Positions 27,291-37,279 are shown, numbered from the stretch's first letter. The stretch is 64,000 bases of DNA from Haloprofundus salilacus (GCF_020150815.1 NZ_CP083723.1:1488001-1552000); one strand, 5' to 3'. Made by a program: numbers and translations. The notes: generated by a model not told the origin, from the sequence alone.

Positions 27291-28207
27291 TGGAACGGCC
27301 TACCGACGGAAAAACGAACGCAGACGCGGAGACGGACGCCGACGCGGACGAGACGACGAGCGAGACGGTTCGCGAGATTCTCGAAACTCTCGCCGACCTC
27401 GCCCCGACGGTTCGCGAATCGCTACCGGGTCGCAGACAGAAGAGCGCCATCGAGAACCCCAGCGGCGAGACGCCGATGGCCGCCGACGTGTACGCCGACG
27501 AGTTGCTCGTGGAACGACTCGGCGGTCTCGACAGCGTCGGCGAGTACGCGAGCGAGGAGCGCGAGTCTGTCATCGAGGTCGGCGAGGGACTCTCCGTCGC
27601 CGTCGACCCCCTCGACGGCTCGTCAAACCTGAAGTCGAACAACACGATGGGCACCATCGTGGGCGTCTACGACGCGCCGCTACCCGCGCGCGGGAAGAAC
27701 CTTGTCGCGGCCGCGTACGTCCTCTACGGACCCATCACGACACTTATCGCCGCCGTCGAGGGCGAAGTATCCGAGTACGTTGTCGACGACGGCGAACTCG
27801 AAGCGGTCCGCGAGAACGTCACGCTGCCTGACGACCCGACAGTCTACGGCTTCGGCGGCCGGGTTCCCGACTGGACCGACGCGTTCGAGTCGTACGCCCG
27901 CGACGTGGAGTCCGACGAGTCGCTGAAACTCCGCTACGGCGGCGCGATGATCGGCGACATCAACCAGGTGCTCACCTACGGCGGCGTGTTCGCCTACCCC
28001 GCACTGAACTCGGCGCCAAACGGGAAACTCCGCCTCCAGTTCGAGGGGACGCCTATCGGCTACATCATCGAGAGCGCCGGCGGCGCGTCGACGGACGGAA
28101 CACGGTCGCTGATGACCGTCGAACCGACCGACCTCCACCAACGCGTGCCGGTGTACGTCGGCAACGCAGAACTCGTCGAGCGATTGGAGTCGGCACTCTC
28201 CTCGTAA
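27290..28207 (+). CDS. fbp: Fructose-1,6-bisphosphatase, class I
   Basis: Phosphatase of 305 aa that hydrolyses fructose 1,6-bisphosphate to fructose 6-phosphate, the committed gluconeogenic step. The metal and phosphate site DPLDGSSN, preceded by the [14 protein letters not shown] region and followed by the [10 protein letters not shown] segment, marks the class I (FBP/inositol-phosphatase fold) family. The Asp/Thr-rich first 25 residues are a halophilic extension. It overlaps the aldolase stop by one base, so the two are translationally coupled. Its stop codon is the first element of a short 24-nt tandem repeat. Confidence 0.95.
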   Translation: MERPTDGKTNADAETDADADETTSETVREILETLADLAPTVRESLPGRRQKSAIENPSGETPMAADVYADELLVERLGGLDSVGEYASEERESVIEVGEGLSVAVDPLDGSSNLKSNNTMGTIVGVYDAPLPARGKNLVAAAYVLYGPITTLIAAVEGEVSEYVVDDGELEAVRENVTLPDDPTVYGFGGRVPDWTDAFESYARDVESDESLKLRYGGAMIGDINQVLTYGGVFAYPALNSAPNGKLRLQFEGTPIGYIIESAGGASTDGTRSLMTVEPTDLHQRVPVYVGNAELVERLESALSS

Positions 28208-28273
28208 GCACAGTCGGCGCCCTCTTCGTAAGCACAGTCGATGCCCTCCTCGTAAGCGCGGGTCGGCGCCGAC
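28202..28273. repeat. Three imperfect 24-nt tandem repeats at the fbp 3' end
   Basis: Units start at 28202, 28226 and 28250 with consensus TCGTAAGCACAGTCGGCGCC; the third has substitutions and one inserted G. The first unit includes the fbp stop codon. The period is eight codons, but the repeats lie outside the reading frame. Confidence 0.65.
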
Positions 28274-28337
28274 GCGCCCCGTGGGTCGCAGTCCTGACAG
28301 GCCGGCAATTGTTCTCGGCGAACCTGTCCGGAACGTA

Positions 28338-28346
28338 TTAATATCA
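28338..28346 (+). promoter_or_regulatory. TATA-like element of the sensor kinase gene
   Basis: TTAATATCA is centred about 26 nt before the ATG at 28366, favouring that codon over a GTG three codons upstream and implying a leaderless message. Confidence 0.5.
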
Positions 28347-28365
28347 CTACGACACAGTGCGCGGC

Positions 28366-30498
28366 ATGAGCGACAGCCGTTCGGCACGCGTACTCTGCGT
28401 TGACGACGACGCGAGTTTTCGCGCACTGACGACGGCACACCTCGAACGGCAGGGACTCTCCGTCATCACTGCGCCGGACGGGCCGACCGCCCTCGACACG
28501 CTCGAAGGGGAGACGTTCCACGGCGTCGTCAGCGACTTCGAGATGCCGGGGATGGACGGTCTCGAACTGCTGGAGGCGGTCAGAGAACGGTACGAGACGC
28601 TTCCGTTCGTTCTCTTCACCGCGAGGGGAAGCGAGAAACTCGCGAGTCGGGCGATTTCGGCGGGCGTCACCGACTACATCCGCAAGAAAGGTGGAGCCGA
28701 GCAGTTCGAGTTGCTCGCGAACCGGGTGGCGAACTACGTCTCGCAGCACCACGCCGAACGCGCGCTCGACCGCAGCGAGGAGCGGTACCGACAGCTCGTC
28801 GAGACGTCGCCGTCGCCCATCGGCATCTACACCGAAGACAGCACCATCGTCTACGCCAACGAGGCAGCCGCCGAGTACTTCGCCGCCGAGAGCACGTGCG
28901 ACCTTGTCGGCCGGTCGATATTCGAGTTGACCGACGAGTCGGACCTCGACCGCGCCCGCGAGCGGAGTCGCCGGGTCTTCGAGCAGCGGGCCGTCGCCCC
29001 GCCGAGCGAACTGCAGCTCCGCGACCTCGACGGACGACCGTTGTACGCCGTCTTGGCGACGGCACCCGTCACGTTCGAGGGCGAAGACGCCGCTCAAATC
29101 GTGCTGAACGACGTGACGGAGTTCAGACGCGCCCGGCAAGCGCTCGAACGCGAGAAACAGTTTACGGACGCCGCCCTCGACGCGCTCGACGACGTGTTCT
29201 TCGTCGTCGACGACGAGGGCCGACTCACCCGCTGGAACGGTCGGTTGAGCGAGATAACCGGATACGAGGACTCGGAACTCGACGGGATGTCCGCGGCGGC
29301 GTTCTTCCCGGACGACGACGCGTGCGTCGAACAGAAGATGCGGAGGCTGTTCCGAGAGGGGACGGTGACGTTCGACGGCGACCTGTTGACGAAGTCGGGC
29401 GATCTCGTCCCCTTTGAGGTGCGCGCGGTCCGTATGATCGACGACGGCGGCGACCTGGTCGGCGCGTGCGGTATCGCCAGGGACGTGAGCGAACGCCGCG
29501 AGCGCGAGCGCGAACTCGAACAGTACCGGACCGTGGTGCAGACGATACCCGACGCGACGTACGTGCTTGACCGGGAAGGGTACATCCGGATGGTGAACGA
29601 CGCCCACACCGAACAGACCGGCGACTCGGTGGAAGACTCCGTCGGCGTACACATCAGCGAGTACATGAGCGAGGACGCCATCGCGCGCGGTCGACAGGTG
29701 ATCGCGTCACTGCTCGTCGACGAGGATCGATTCTCGGGGCGCTTCGAGTTCGAAATCGAGAACGCCGACGGGGAGCGACGGCGCTACGAGGACAACCTCT
29801 CGGTGCTGACCGACGAAGACGGCCAGTTCGACGGCTCCGTCGGCATCGTCCGCGACATCACGGAGCGGATCGAGCGCGAGCGGGCGCTGAGTCGCCAGAA
29901 CGAGCGACTCGAAGCGTTCGCGTGCGTCGTCTCTCACGACCTGCGAAACCCACTGAACGTCGTCGACGGCTACCTCGAACTCGCGCGCGAAACCGGCGAC
30001 GACGAGCATTTCGACGTGATGGAGCGCGCCATCGACCGGATGGACGGTCTCATCGACGACCTGCTCTCGCTGGCGCGGCACGGTCGGGTCGTCGACGACC
30101 CCGAACCGGTCGACCTGCGCACCGCCGCCGAACGTGCGTGGGGCTACGTCGCGACGGAGAACGCGACGCTCAGGGTCTCCGAGGGCTGTACCGTCGAAGC
30201 CGACGAAGCTCGACTGCGCGAACTGTTCGAGAACCTCTTTCGGAATGCCGTCGAACACGGCGGAGAGACGGTCACCGTCCGCTCCGGTGCGTCTCCGAAC
30301 GGGTTCTACGTCGCCGACGACGGGCCGGGAATCCCCGAGGACGAACGCGACGCGGTGTTGGAGTACGGCTACTCGACGAACGAGTCCGGGACGGGGTTCG
30401 GACTCACCATCGTGACCGAGATCGCGGAGGCGCACGGGTGGGAGGTCGTCATCACCGAGAGCGACAGCGGCGGCGCGCGATTCGAGTTCGTCACCTGA
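28366..30498 (+). CDS. Hybrid sensor: receiver, PAS domains and histidine kinase
   Basis: Cytoplasmic signalling protein of 710 aa. An N-terminal receiver domain has the phospho-acceptor Asp57 in VSDFEMPGMDG. Three PAS domains follow (around 130-255, 260-380 and 385-510; motifs ERYRQLVETSPSPIGIY, LDALDDVFFVVDDEGRL and VVQTIPDATYVLD), then a HisKA domain with His524 in VVSHDLRNPLN and an HATPase domain with NLFRNAVEH, DDGPGIPE and GTGFGLTIV. No membrane segment, so it probably senses a cytoplasmic or redox signal through PAS. A response regulator partner is not adjacent. Confidence 0.95.
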   Translation: MSDSRSARVLCVDDDASFRALTTAHLERQGLSVITAPDGPTALDTLEGETFHGVVSDFEMPGMDGLELLEAVRERYETLPFVLFTARGSEKLASRAISAGVTDYIRKKGGAEQFELLANRVANYVSQHHAERALDRSEERYRQLVETSPSPIGIYTEDSTIVYANEAAAEYFAAESTCDLVGRSIFELTDESDLDRARERSRRVFEQRAVAPPSELQLRDLDGRPLYAVLATAPVTFEGEDAAQIVLNDVTEFRRARQALEREKQFTDAALDALDDVFFVVDDEGRLTRWNGRLSEITGYEDSELDGMSAAAFFPDDDACVEQKMRRLFREGTVTFDGDLLTKSGDLVPFEVRAVRMIDDGGDLVGACGIARDVSERRERERELEQYRTVVQTIPDATYVLDREGYIRMVNDAHTEQTGDSVEDSVGVHISEYMSEDAIARGRQVIASLLVDEDRFSGRFEFEIENADGERRRYEDNLSVLTDEDGQFDGSVGIVRDITERIERERALSRQNERLEAFACVVSHDLRNPLNVVDGYLELARETGDDEHFDVMERAIDRMDGLIDDLLSLARHGRVVDDPEPVDLRTAAERAWGYVATENATLRVSEGCTVEADEARLRELFENLFRNAVEHGGETVTVRSGASPNGFYVADDGPGIPEDERDAVLEYGYSTNESGTGFGLTIVTEIAEAHGWEVVITESDSGGARFEFVT

Positions 30499-30597
30499 GC
30501 GGTTGCTCTCGGCTCTCGAAGGGGGAACTCGTTTCTCGAGGTGCCAAGCCGATTCTACATGGAAAACAATTTGCGACCGCCTCGCGCAGTCGTGCGT

Positions 30598-32352
30598 ATG
30601 AAAGTCCGCATCGGCGACGGCGCGAGCGACGACGAAGCGAACGCTATCGCCCGAGCGCTGGCGACGCACCTCCGAACCGACGTAGCGGTCCACGTCGGCG
30701 ACGGCGACGACCCGGTCGCCGAGGCGACGACCCCGGCCGACGCATACCCCATCGAAGACGACCTCGAACCCGGAGAGCGGGAGGCGGCGCTGCGCGCCGA
30801 AATCGAGGACATCCTCGGCGGTGGTCCCGAGAAGTACAAGGATCGACTGCCCGAGCAGGGGAAACTGTTCGTCCGCGACCGACTCGACCTCTGGTTCGGC
30901 GGCGAAGACTGTGAACTGAAGTTCGAGGACGGCAAGTTCGCCGCCTTCGACGAGTGGCACCCCGACAGCCCCGAGATCGAAGAGGAAGACCCAGGCAATC
31001 GTCTGCCCGGCGACGGCCTGCTGACGGGCGCGGCCGAGTTCGAGGGCCGCGACCTCCACTTCATGGCGAACGACTTCACCGTCAAGGCGGGGAGCATGGC
31101 CCGCCTCGGCGTCGAGAAGTTCCTCCGGATGCAGCAGCGCGCGCTCAAGAGCGGCAAACCCGTCCTCTACCTGATGGACTCCTCGGGCGGCCGCATCGAC
31201 CAGCAGTCGGGCTTCTTCGCCAACCGCGAGGGCATCGGGAAGTACTACTACAACCACTCGATGCTCTCTGGGTACGTTCCCCAGATCTGCGTGCTCTACG
31301 GACCCTGCATCGCCGGGGCGGCGTACACGCCGGTGTTCGCCGACTTCACTATCATGGTCGAGGAGATGTCGGCGATGGCCATCGCGTCGCCGCGGATGGT
31401 GAAGATGGTCACCGGCGAGGAGATCTCGATGCAGGAGCTCGGCGGTCCCGAGGTGCACGCGAAACACTCCGGCAGCGCCGACCTCGTCGCCCGCAACGAG
31501 GAACACGCCCGGGAACTCGTCTCCGACCTCATGACGTACCTGCCGAACAAGGCGGGCGAGAAGCCGCCGCGGAGCGAACCCAACCCGCCCAAATTCAGTC
31601 CCGACGGCATCGACGAACTCATCCCTGAGTCTCCGAACCGCGCCTACGACGTGCTCGACCTGATAGAGCGCGTCGCCGACGCGGAGTCGGTGTTCGAGCT
31701 AAAACCGGCGTACGGTCCCGAAATCGTCACCGCGTTCGTCCGCATCGACGGTCGACCGGTCGGCGTCGTCGCGAATCAACCGACCGAGCGCTCGGGGGCT
31801 ATCTTCCCCGACGCCGCAGAGAAGGCCGCCGAGTTCATCTGGACCTGCGACGCCTACGAGATTCCGCTGCTCTACCTCTGCGACACGCCGGGCTTCATGG
31901 CCGGGTCGCAGGTCGAGAAGGACGCGATCCTTGAAAAGGGCAAGAAGTTCATCTACGCGACGTCGTCGGCGACCGTACCGAAACAGACCGTCGTCGTCCG
32001 CAAAGCGTACGGCGCGGGCATCTACGCGATGGGCGGCCCCGCTTACGACCCCGAGAGCGTCATCGGCCTCCCGTCGGGCGAAATCGGTATTATGGGTCCC
32101 GAGGCGGCCATCAACGCCGTTTACCGGAACAAACTCGACGCCATCGAAGACCCCGAAGAACGCAAGCAGCGGACCGAGGAACTCCGCGAGGAGTACCGCC
32201 GGGACATCGACATCCACCGCATGGCGAGCGAAGTCGTCGTCGACGAGATCGTTCCGCCGAGCGACCTCAGACGGGAACTCGCCAACCGGTTCGAGTTCTA
32301 CGCCGACATCCAGAAGGACCTTCCGGACAAGAAGCACGGCACGGTGCTGTAA
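30598..32352 (+). CDS. Acyl-CoA carboxylase, carboxyltransferase subunit
   Basis: Biotin-dependent carboxyltransferase of 584 aa of the PccB/MccB family, moving CO2 from carboxybiotin to an acyl-CoA such as propionyl- or methylcrotonyl-CoA. Two crotonase-fold halves are complete: GGRIDQQSGFF with ICVLYGPCIAGAAYTP, and DTPGFMAGSQVEKD with KAYGAGIYAMGG. It carries about 80 extra N-terminal residues relative to typical PccB. No biotin carboxylase or biotin carrier gene is adjacent. The ATG at 30598 fits a weak TATA-like ACAATTT 27 nt upstream. Substrate unresolved. Confidence 0.88.
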   Translation: MKVRIGDGASDDEANAIARALATHLRTDVAVHVGDGDDPVAEATTPADAYPIEDDLEPGEREAALRAEIEDILGGGPEKYKDRLPEQGKLFVRDRLDLWFGGEDCELKFEDGKFAAFDEWHPDSPEIEEEDPGNRLPGDGLLTGAAEFEGRDLHFMANDFTVKAGSMARLGVEKFLRMQQRALKSGKPVLYLMDSSGGRIDQQSGFFANREGIGKYYYNHSMLSGYVPQICVLYGPCIAGAAYTPVFADFTIMVEEMSAMAIASPRMVKMVTGEEISMQELGGPEVHAKHSGSADLVARNEEHARELVSDLMTYLPNKAGEKPPRSEPNPPKFSPDGIDELIPESPNRAYDVLDLIERVADAESVFELKPAYGPEIVTAFVRIDGRPVGVVANQPTERSGAIFPDAAEKAAEFIWTCDAYEIPLLYLCDTPGFMAGSQVEKDAILEKGKKFIYATSSATVPKQTVVVRKAYGAGIYAMGGPAYDPESVIGLPSGEIGIMGPEAAINAVYRNKLDAIEDPEERKQRTEELREEYRRDIDIHRMASEVVVDEIVPPSDLRRELANRFEFYADIQKDLPDKKHGTVL

Positions 32353-32498
32353 TCTCGGCTTACCGCCGAACACAGCCGCGTAGGCGACCCGTTCGGTAGT
32401 TCTCCCCGACTGTTTCGCTTCCTTACCGAACGGGTAGCGACTCGTTTGGAGCGAGTACGCTGCGGATTACCAAGAGTCGTACCCGCGTCTCCGCCGAT

Positions 32499-32879
32499 AT
32501 GAGTCAAGAGGACGTAAACAGTCTCGGGGGCGTCGGAGCGAACGGAACCGCCGCGGGATACTTACCGGTAGCGACGCTCGCACAGTTTGAACTCCATCTC
32601 TGGGCGTTCGCGCTTCTCGGGTTTGCCCTCGACGTGGCGCTCACGGCGTACGGTCTTTCACTCGGACTGGCGGAGATGAACCCGCTTGCGCGGACGCTGA
32701 TGGAGACGGTCGGCGTCGTCGAGGCGATGCTCCTCCTCAAGACGTTCTCGCTCGCCGTCGCCTACGTCGGGTGGAAGATTCTCCCGGCGCTGTACCGCTT
32801 CGTCGTCCCCGCCGGCCTCTCGCTGCCGACGTGGGTCGCCGTCGGCATCAACAGTTCGCTCATCGTCTCGCTGCTCTGA
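32499..32879 (+). CDS. Membrane protein, DUF5658-like
   Basis: Protein of 126 aa with three to four helices. The first membrane segment carries D-x5-GL-x4-EMNP (LDVALTAYGLSLGLAEMNPLARTL, split here over two stretches), a pattern I associate with the DUF5658 family of small membrane proteins. The soluble N-terminal 25 residues are polar. Function unknown. It converges with the MaoC gene after a 178 nt spacer in which I see no other gene. Confidence 0.7.
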   Translation: MSQEDVNSLGGVGANGTAAGYLPVATLAQFELHLWAFALLGFALDVALTAYGLSLGLAEMNPLARTLMETVGVVEAMLLLKTFSLAVAYVGWKILPALYRFVVPAGLSLPTWVAVGINSSLIVSLL

Positions 32880-33057
32880 AGGCTCTACTCCGTCTCTCGT
32901 TTCCCGGTCCGCACCTTTTTGAACGAAAACGGAACCACTTCCGCTCGTGACGTGACCGTCACCGCGGTTCGGGCGAGGCGGGTGAGCGGCCATCCGACCG
33001 CGGCGATTCCACGCGGCCGCCTGTTCGCCACTGCTCTCGTCGACCCCGCTACTCGCC

Positions 33058-33522
33058 TTACTCGGGGCGCTTCAGCGACAGCACCGTCCGGTCGAACTCG
33101 CAGACCAACTCCTCCTCTCGCTGCCCGTCGCCGACGACGAACGCCTCGACGTGCATCGTGACGACGCCACGCTCGCCGTCGCTCGTCTCGCGCTTCTCTG
33201 TCACCGTCGACTGCGCGCGGATGGTGTCGCCGTGGAACACCGGCGCGGGATGGGAGACATCGTCGTACGAGAGGTTCGCGACGATAGTACCGTCGGTGGT
33301 TTCGGGGATCGAGACGCCGACGGCGAGGCTCATCGTGTAGAGACCGTTGACGAGGCGCTCGCCGAACTGGGTGTCGGCGGCGAACGCTTCGTCCAGATGG
33401 AGCGGTTGCTGGTTCATCGTCATGTCGCAGAACCGCTGGTTGTCGCTCTCGCTCACCGTTCGACGCGTCTCGTGTTCGATGGTCTCGCCCACCTCGAACT
33501 CCTCGTAGTAGCGTCCGGTCAT
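33058..33522 (-). CDS. MaoC-like hot-dog dehydratase
   Basis: Single hot-dog domain of 154 aa of the MaoC/(R)-enoyl-CoA hydratase group. The active-site region MTMNQQPLHLDEAFAADTQFG with FGERLVNGLYTMSL is the recognisable hydratase motif with its Asp/His-equivalent positions. It could hydrate an enoyl-CoA or mesaconyl-CoA. The longer upstream reading is unsupported; ATG 33522 begins MTGRYYEEFEVGET, the usual family start. It is divergent from the glutamate dehydrogenase gene and close to the CitE lyase, so a link to C5 dicarboxyl-CoA metabolism is possible. Confidence 0.88.
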   Translation of the reverse strand: MTGRYYEEFEVGETIEHETRRTVSESDNQRFCDMTMNQQPLHLDEAFAADTQFGERLVNGLYTMSLAVGVSIPETTDGTIVANLSYDDVSHPAPVFHGDTIRAQSTVTEKRETSDGERGVVTMHVEAFVVGDGQREEELVCEFDRTVLSLKRPE

Positions 33523-33747
33523 GCTCGCGGCGTCACCCGGTCGGCGCAAAATCTTACCGGTCGATGCTGACGCTCCGTGCTCGCCGCCTCGCAAAATCTG
33601 ACCTGACCAAAAGACATTAACAACTATTATGGTGGTCGGAGGGGAACCCCAGACGAATGCTCCGGAGGCGCCTCCCGACGGCAAACGCTCCGGACCGGTC
33701 GAACCGGAACTGTGCGATTGCGACACACAGTCACGAGAGAGTCATCT

Positions 33748-35025
33748 ATGGCAGCTAAAGGCACATCGAAAGTCGAGGAGGAATCGGTGTCGGCGGTTCA
33801 GACCGCCCGACGACAGTTAGAGCGAGCGGCAGCGCACGTCGACGTCGACTCGGGCATCATCGAGCGCCTGTCGTACCCCGACAAGGTTCACCAGGTGTCG
33901 GTCCCGCTCCGCCGAGACTCCGGCGAACTGACGGTGTTCACCGGCTACCGCGCGCAGCACGACAGCGTCCGCGGGCCGTTCAAAGGCGGTCTGCGCTACC
34001 ACCCTGACGTGAGCGCCGAGGAGTGCGTCGGTCTCTCGATGTGGATGACCTGGAAGTGTGCCGTGATGGACATCCCCTTCGGCGGCGGCAAAGGCGGCAT
34101 CGTTGTCGACCCGAAGACGCTCAGCGAGAAGGAAAAGGAGCGACTCACGCGGCGCTTCGCCGAGGAACTCCGCGACATCATCGGCCCGATGCACGACATC
34201 CCCGCCCCGGACATGGGGACGGACCCGCAGACGATGGCGTGGTTCATGGACGCCTACTCGATGCAGGAGGGCGAGACGACGCCGGGCGTCGTCACCGGTA
34301 AACCGCCGTCCATCGGCGGGTCGTACGGCCGCGAGGAGTCGCCCGGACGCAGCGTCGGTATCATCACCCGCGAGGCCATCAACTACTACGGCTGGGACCC
34401 CGCGGAGACGACTGTCGCCGTTCAAGGGTTCGGCAGCGTCGGCGCGAACGCGGCGCGCTTCCTCGACGACCGGGGTGCGAAGATCGTCGCCGTCAGCGAC
34501 GTTGACGGCGCCATCTACGACCCTGACGGTCTCGACACGAAGGACGTGGAGGGCCACGACGAACAACCCGGCATGGTCTCGGGCTACGACGCCCCCGAGA
34601 CGCTGAGCAACAGCGACCTGCTGGAACTCGACGTGGACATCCTCATCCCCGCCGCCGTCGGCAACGTTCTCACCGCCGACAATGCTAACGACGTGCAGGC
34701 GGAGATGATCGTTGAGGGTGCGAACGGTCCGACCACGTCGGCCGCGGACACCGTTTTCGAGGAGCGCGGAATTCCCGTGATTCCGGACATTCTTGCGAAC
34801 GCCGGCGGGGTAACCGTCTCCTACTTCGAGTGGCTCCAAGACATCAACCGCCGCGCGTGGCCGCTCGAACGCGTCAACGAGGAGCTCGAACAGGAGATGC
34901 TGAAAGCGTGGAACGCGGTCCGCGCAGAGGTCGACGAGCGGAACGTCACGTGGCGCGACGCCGCGTACATCGTGGCGCTCACGCGCGTCGCCGAGGCGCA
35001 CGAAGCCCGCGGACTCTGGCCGTAG
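33748..35025 (+). CDS. gdhB: Glutamate dehydrogenase (first copy)
   Basis: Glu/Leu/Phe/Val dehydrogenase family enzyme of 425 aa converting glutamate to 2-oxoglutarate and ammonia. The substrate-binding [11 protein letters not shown] and catalytic-Lys region [12 protein letters not shown], and the nucleotide-binding [13 protein letters not shown] are complete. It is one of two GDH genes here (second at 36023), similar throughout but clearly diverged, so probably an old duplication with different cofactor or direction preference. Start 33748 is the ATG in MAAKGTSKV; a GTG-rich upstream ORF from 33629 overlaps it out of frame. Confidence 0.95.
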   Translation: MAAKGTSKVEEESVSAVQTARRQLERAAAHVDVDSGIIERLSYPDKVHQVSVPLRRDSGELTVFTGYRAQHDSVRGPFKGGLRYHPDVSAEECVGLSMWMTWKCAVMDIPFGGGKGGIVVDPKTLSEKEKERLTRRFAEELRDIIGPMHDIPAPDMGTDPQTMAWFMDAYSMQEGETTPGVVTGKPPSIGGSYGREESPGRSVGIITREAINYYGWDPAETTVAVQGFGSVGANAARFLDDRGAKIVAVSDVDGAIYDPDGLDTKDVEGHDEQPGMVSGYDAPETLSNSDLLELDVDILIPAAVGNVLTADNANDVQAEMIVEGANGPTTSAADTVFEERGIPVIPDILANAGGVTVSYFEWLQDINRRAWPLERVNEELEQEMLKAWNAVRAEVDERNVTWRDAAYIVALTRVAEAHEARGLWP

Positions 35026-35107
35026 GAAACGCTCGCGATCCGATTCTCCGTCTCCGGTTCGACCCGAACCGCCGAAAGTTAAACCGCCGCCGCGCGTCGG
35101 TCCGACT

Positions 35108-35950
35108 ATGACCCGACGCAGCGTCCTCTTCTCGCCGGGCGACCGTCCGGAACTCATGCGGAAAGCGCCGACGAGCGACGCCGACACCGTCGTTTTTGAC
35201 CTCGAAGACGCCGTCTCGCCGGAACGAAAGGACGGCGCCCGCGAGGAGATCCACGACGTGCTCTCCGACCGCGAGTTCGACCCTGACGCCGAGGTGTGCG
35301 TGAGGTTGGTCGACCCGACGACCGACCTCGACGTGATTCTTGGTGCCGACGACGTCCGCCTTGACGCGGTGATGCTCCCCAAGGTGGGCGCAGCGTCGGA
35401 CGTTGACGAAGCCGCGGCCGTATTGGCCGAACACGGCCGCGACCTGCCGGTTCTCGCACTCGTCGAGAACGCGGCCGGGGTGCTCTCGGCCGCCGAAATC
35501 GCGGCCGCCGCCGCGACAGACGCGCTGCTGTTCGGCGCGGAGGACCTCGCCGCGGACGTGGGGGCGACGCGAACCGAGGAGGCGACGGAAGTGCTCTACG
35601 CCCGCCAACACGTCGTCATCGCCGCCGCCGCGGCGGGTATCGACGCCATCGACATGGTGTACACCGACTTCCGAGACTCGGAGGGACTCGCCAAGGAGAC
35701 AGCGTACGCGACGACGCTCGGATACGACGGGAAGATGGCCATCCACCCCGCGCAGGTTTCGGTGATAAACGACGCGTTCACGCCGAGCGACGAGCGGATC
35801 GAATGGGCGCAGAAGGTCGTCGCGGCGAAAGAGGAGGCCGACGACGAGGGCCGCGGCGTCTTCCAGGTCGACGGCGAGATGATAGACGGGCCGCTGGTAA
35901 CGCAGGCCGAGCGCATATTAGCGCGGGCGGAGGCCGCGGGCGAGTTATAA
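35108..35950 (+). CDS. CitE/HpcH family CoA lyase
   Basis: TIM-barrel aldolase of 280 aa. Family motifs are LFSPGDRPELMRKA, VVFDLEDAVSPERK, ALVENAAGVL and LLFGAEDLAAD, which bind Mg and the carboxylate. Haloarchaeal relatives include beta-methylmalyl-CoA/malyl-CoA lyases of the methylaspartate cycle and the CitE-like malate synthases, so the name citrate lyase beta subunit would be misleading. It sits between two glutamate dehydrogenases on the same strand. A TATA-like AGTTAAACC about 27 nt upstream supports a leaderless ATG 35108. Confidence 0.9.
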   Translation: MTRRSVLFSPGDRPELMRKAPTSDADTVVFDLEDAVSPERKDGAREEIHDVLSDREFDPDAEVCVRLVDPTTDLDVILGADDVRLDAVMLPKVGAASDVDEAAAVLAEHGRDLPVLALVENAAGVLSAAEIAAAAATDALLFGAEDLAADVGATRTEEATEVLYARQHVVIAAAAAGIDAIDMVYTDFRDSEGLAKETAYATTLGYDGKMAIHPAQVSVINDAFTPSDERIEWAQKVVAAKEEADDEGRGVFQVDGEMIDGPLVTQAERILARAEAAGEL

Positions 35951-36022
35951 GCGCGCTCACCGGTGGTGATTGCTGTTGCTTCGGCAAGCTTTAATCGCCC
36001 TCCGAGACGTGTGTCACAACAT

Positions 36023-37279
36023 ATGTCCGAGGAGGCAAACCCATTCGAGAGTCTACAGGAGCAAATTGACGACGCGGCCGCGTATCTGGACGTGTCGCCG
36101 GACGTGCACGAACGGCTGAAAAACCCCGAGCGCGTGCTGGAGACGAACCTCTCGGTGAAGATGGACGACGGCCATCTCGAAGTGTTTCGCGCGTACCGCT
36201 CGCAGTTCAACGGCGACCGCGGGCCGTACAAAGGCGGGATTCGCTACCACCCGGGCGTCTCGCGCGACGAGGTGAAGGCGCTCTCCGGCTGGATGGTCTA
36301 CAAAACCGCCGTCGTCGACATTCCGTACGGTGGCGGGAAGGGTGGCATCGTCATCGACCCCGACCAGTACACCGAGAGCGAACTCGAACGCATCACCCGC
36401 TCGTTCGCCAAAGAACTCCGTCCGTTCATTGGCGAGGACAAGGACATCCCCGCACCCGACGTCAACACCGGCCAGCGGGAGATGAACTGGATAAAGGACA
36501 CCTACGAAACGCTGGAGAACACGACCGCTCCCGGCGTCATCACCGGGAAAGCGCTCGACTCCGGCGGCAGCGAGGGGCGCGTCGAAGCGACCGGTCGCTC
36601 AACGATGCTCACCGCCCGAGAAGCGTTCGACTACCTCGGCAAGGAGATGGAGGGCGCGACGGTCGCGGTACAGGGCTACGGTAACGCCGGTTCCATCGCG
36701 GCGTACCTCATCGAGGATCTCGGCGCGAACGTCGTCGCCGCCTCCGACTCCAGCGGTGCGATTTACAACCCCGACGGCTTCGACGCGCGCGAGGCCAAGG
36801 AGTATAAAGCCGAGACGGGCAGTCTCAGCGGCTTCGACGGTGTGACCGAGGAGATGAGCAACGAGGACCTGCTGACGCTCGACGTCGACCTCCTCGTCCC
36901 CGCCGCGCTGGAAAACGCCATCGACGGCGACCTCGCTCACGACGTGCGGGCCGACGTCGTCGTCGAGGCGGCCAACGGACCGCTCACTCCCGAGGCCGAC
37001 GACGTGCTCACCGAGCGCGACGTGGCCGTCCTCCCCGACATTCTGGCGAACGCGGGCGGCGTCACCGTCTCGTACTTCGAGTGGGTCCAGAACCGTCAGC
37101 GCTTCCACTGGTCGGAGGAGCGCGTCAACGACGAACTGGAGACGGTCATCGTCAACGCCTTCGAAGACCTCGTCGACGCCTACGAGTCCAACGACGTGCC
37201 GAACTTCCGAACCGCGGCGTACGTCGTAGCCATCCAGCGCGTCGTCGACGCCTACGAACAGGGCGGCAACTGGCCGTAG
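36023..37279 (+). CDS. gdhA: Glutamate dehydrogenase (second copy)
   Basis: Second GDH of 418 aa with [26 protein letters not shown] and the Rossmann motif [13 protein letters not shown]. It shares the whole architecture of the copy at 33748 but differs in the nucleotide loop and the C-terminal third ([11 protein letters not shown] against HEARGLWP). A TATA-like TTTAATC about 29 nt upstream of the ATG at 36023 indicates its own promoter; an upstream ATG at 35963 lies before that box and is rejected. Confidence 0.95.
   Translation: MSEEANPFESLQEQIDDAAAYLDVSPDVHERLKNPERVLETNLSVKMDDGHLEVFRAYRSQFNGDRGPYKGGIRYHPGVSRDEVKALSGWMVYKTAVVDIPYGGGKGGIVIDPDQYTESELERITRSFAKELRPFIGEDKDIPAPDVNTGQREMNWIKDTYETLENTTAPGVITGKALDSGGSEGRVEATGRSTMLTAREAFDYLGKEMEGATVAVQGYGNAGSIAAYLIEDLGANVVAASDSSGAIYNPDGFDAREAKEYKAETGSLSGFDGVTEEMSNEDLLTLDVDLLVPAALENAIDGDLAHDVRADVVVEAANGPLTPEADDVLTERDVAVLPDILANAGGVTVSYFEWVQNRQRFHWSEERVNDELETVIVNAFEDLVDAYESNDVPNFRTAAYVVAIQRVVDAYEQGGNWP

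Noticed and set aside
28202-28273. Possible CRISPR-like array
   Set aside because: Units are adjacent 24-mers without spacers, only three copies, and no cas genes in the window.
28060-29652. Long open frame of about 530 codons on the minus strand across fbp and the sensor kinase
   Set aside because: It lies antisense to a kinase with complete domains, is rich in Arg/Val/His repeats without any motif, and reflects the lack of stop codons in GC-rich DNA.
29707-31506. Minus-strand open frame of about 600 codons
   Set aside because: It spans the kinase 3' part, a promoter region and the carboxyltransferase antisense; no recognisable protein features.
33629-33820. Small plus-strand ORF overlapping the start of the first glutamate dehydrogenase
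   Set aside because: Sixty-three codons with mixed composition and an out-of-frame overlap of about 70 nt with gdhB; no motif and no clear coding bias.
33817-35382. Minus-strand open frame of about 520 codons antisense to glutamate dehydrogenase
   Set aside because: It mirrors the GDH and CitE genes, whose motifs are complete on the plus strand.
30598-37279. A complete methylaspartate cycle locus
   Set aside because: Glutamate mutase, methylaspartate ammonia-lyase, CoA-transferase and the full-length mesaconyl-CoA hydratase are not present here.
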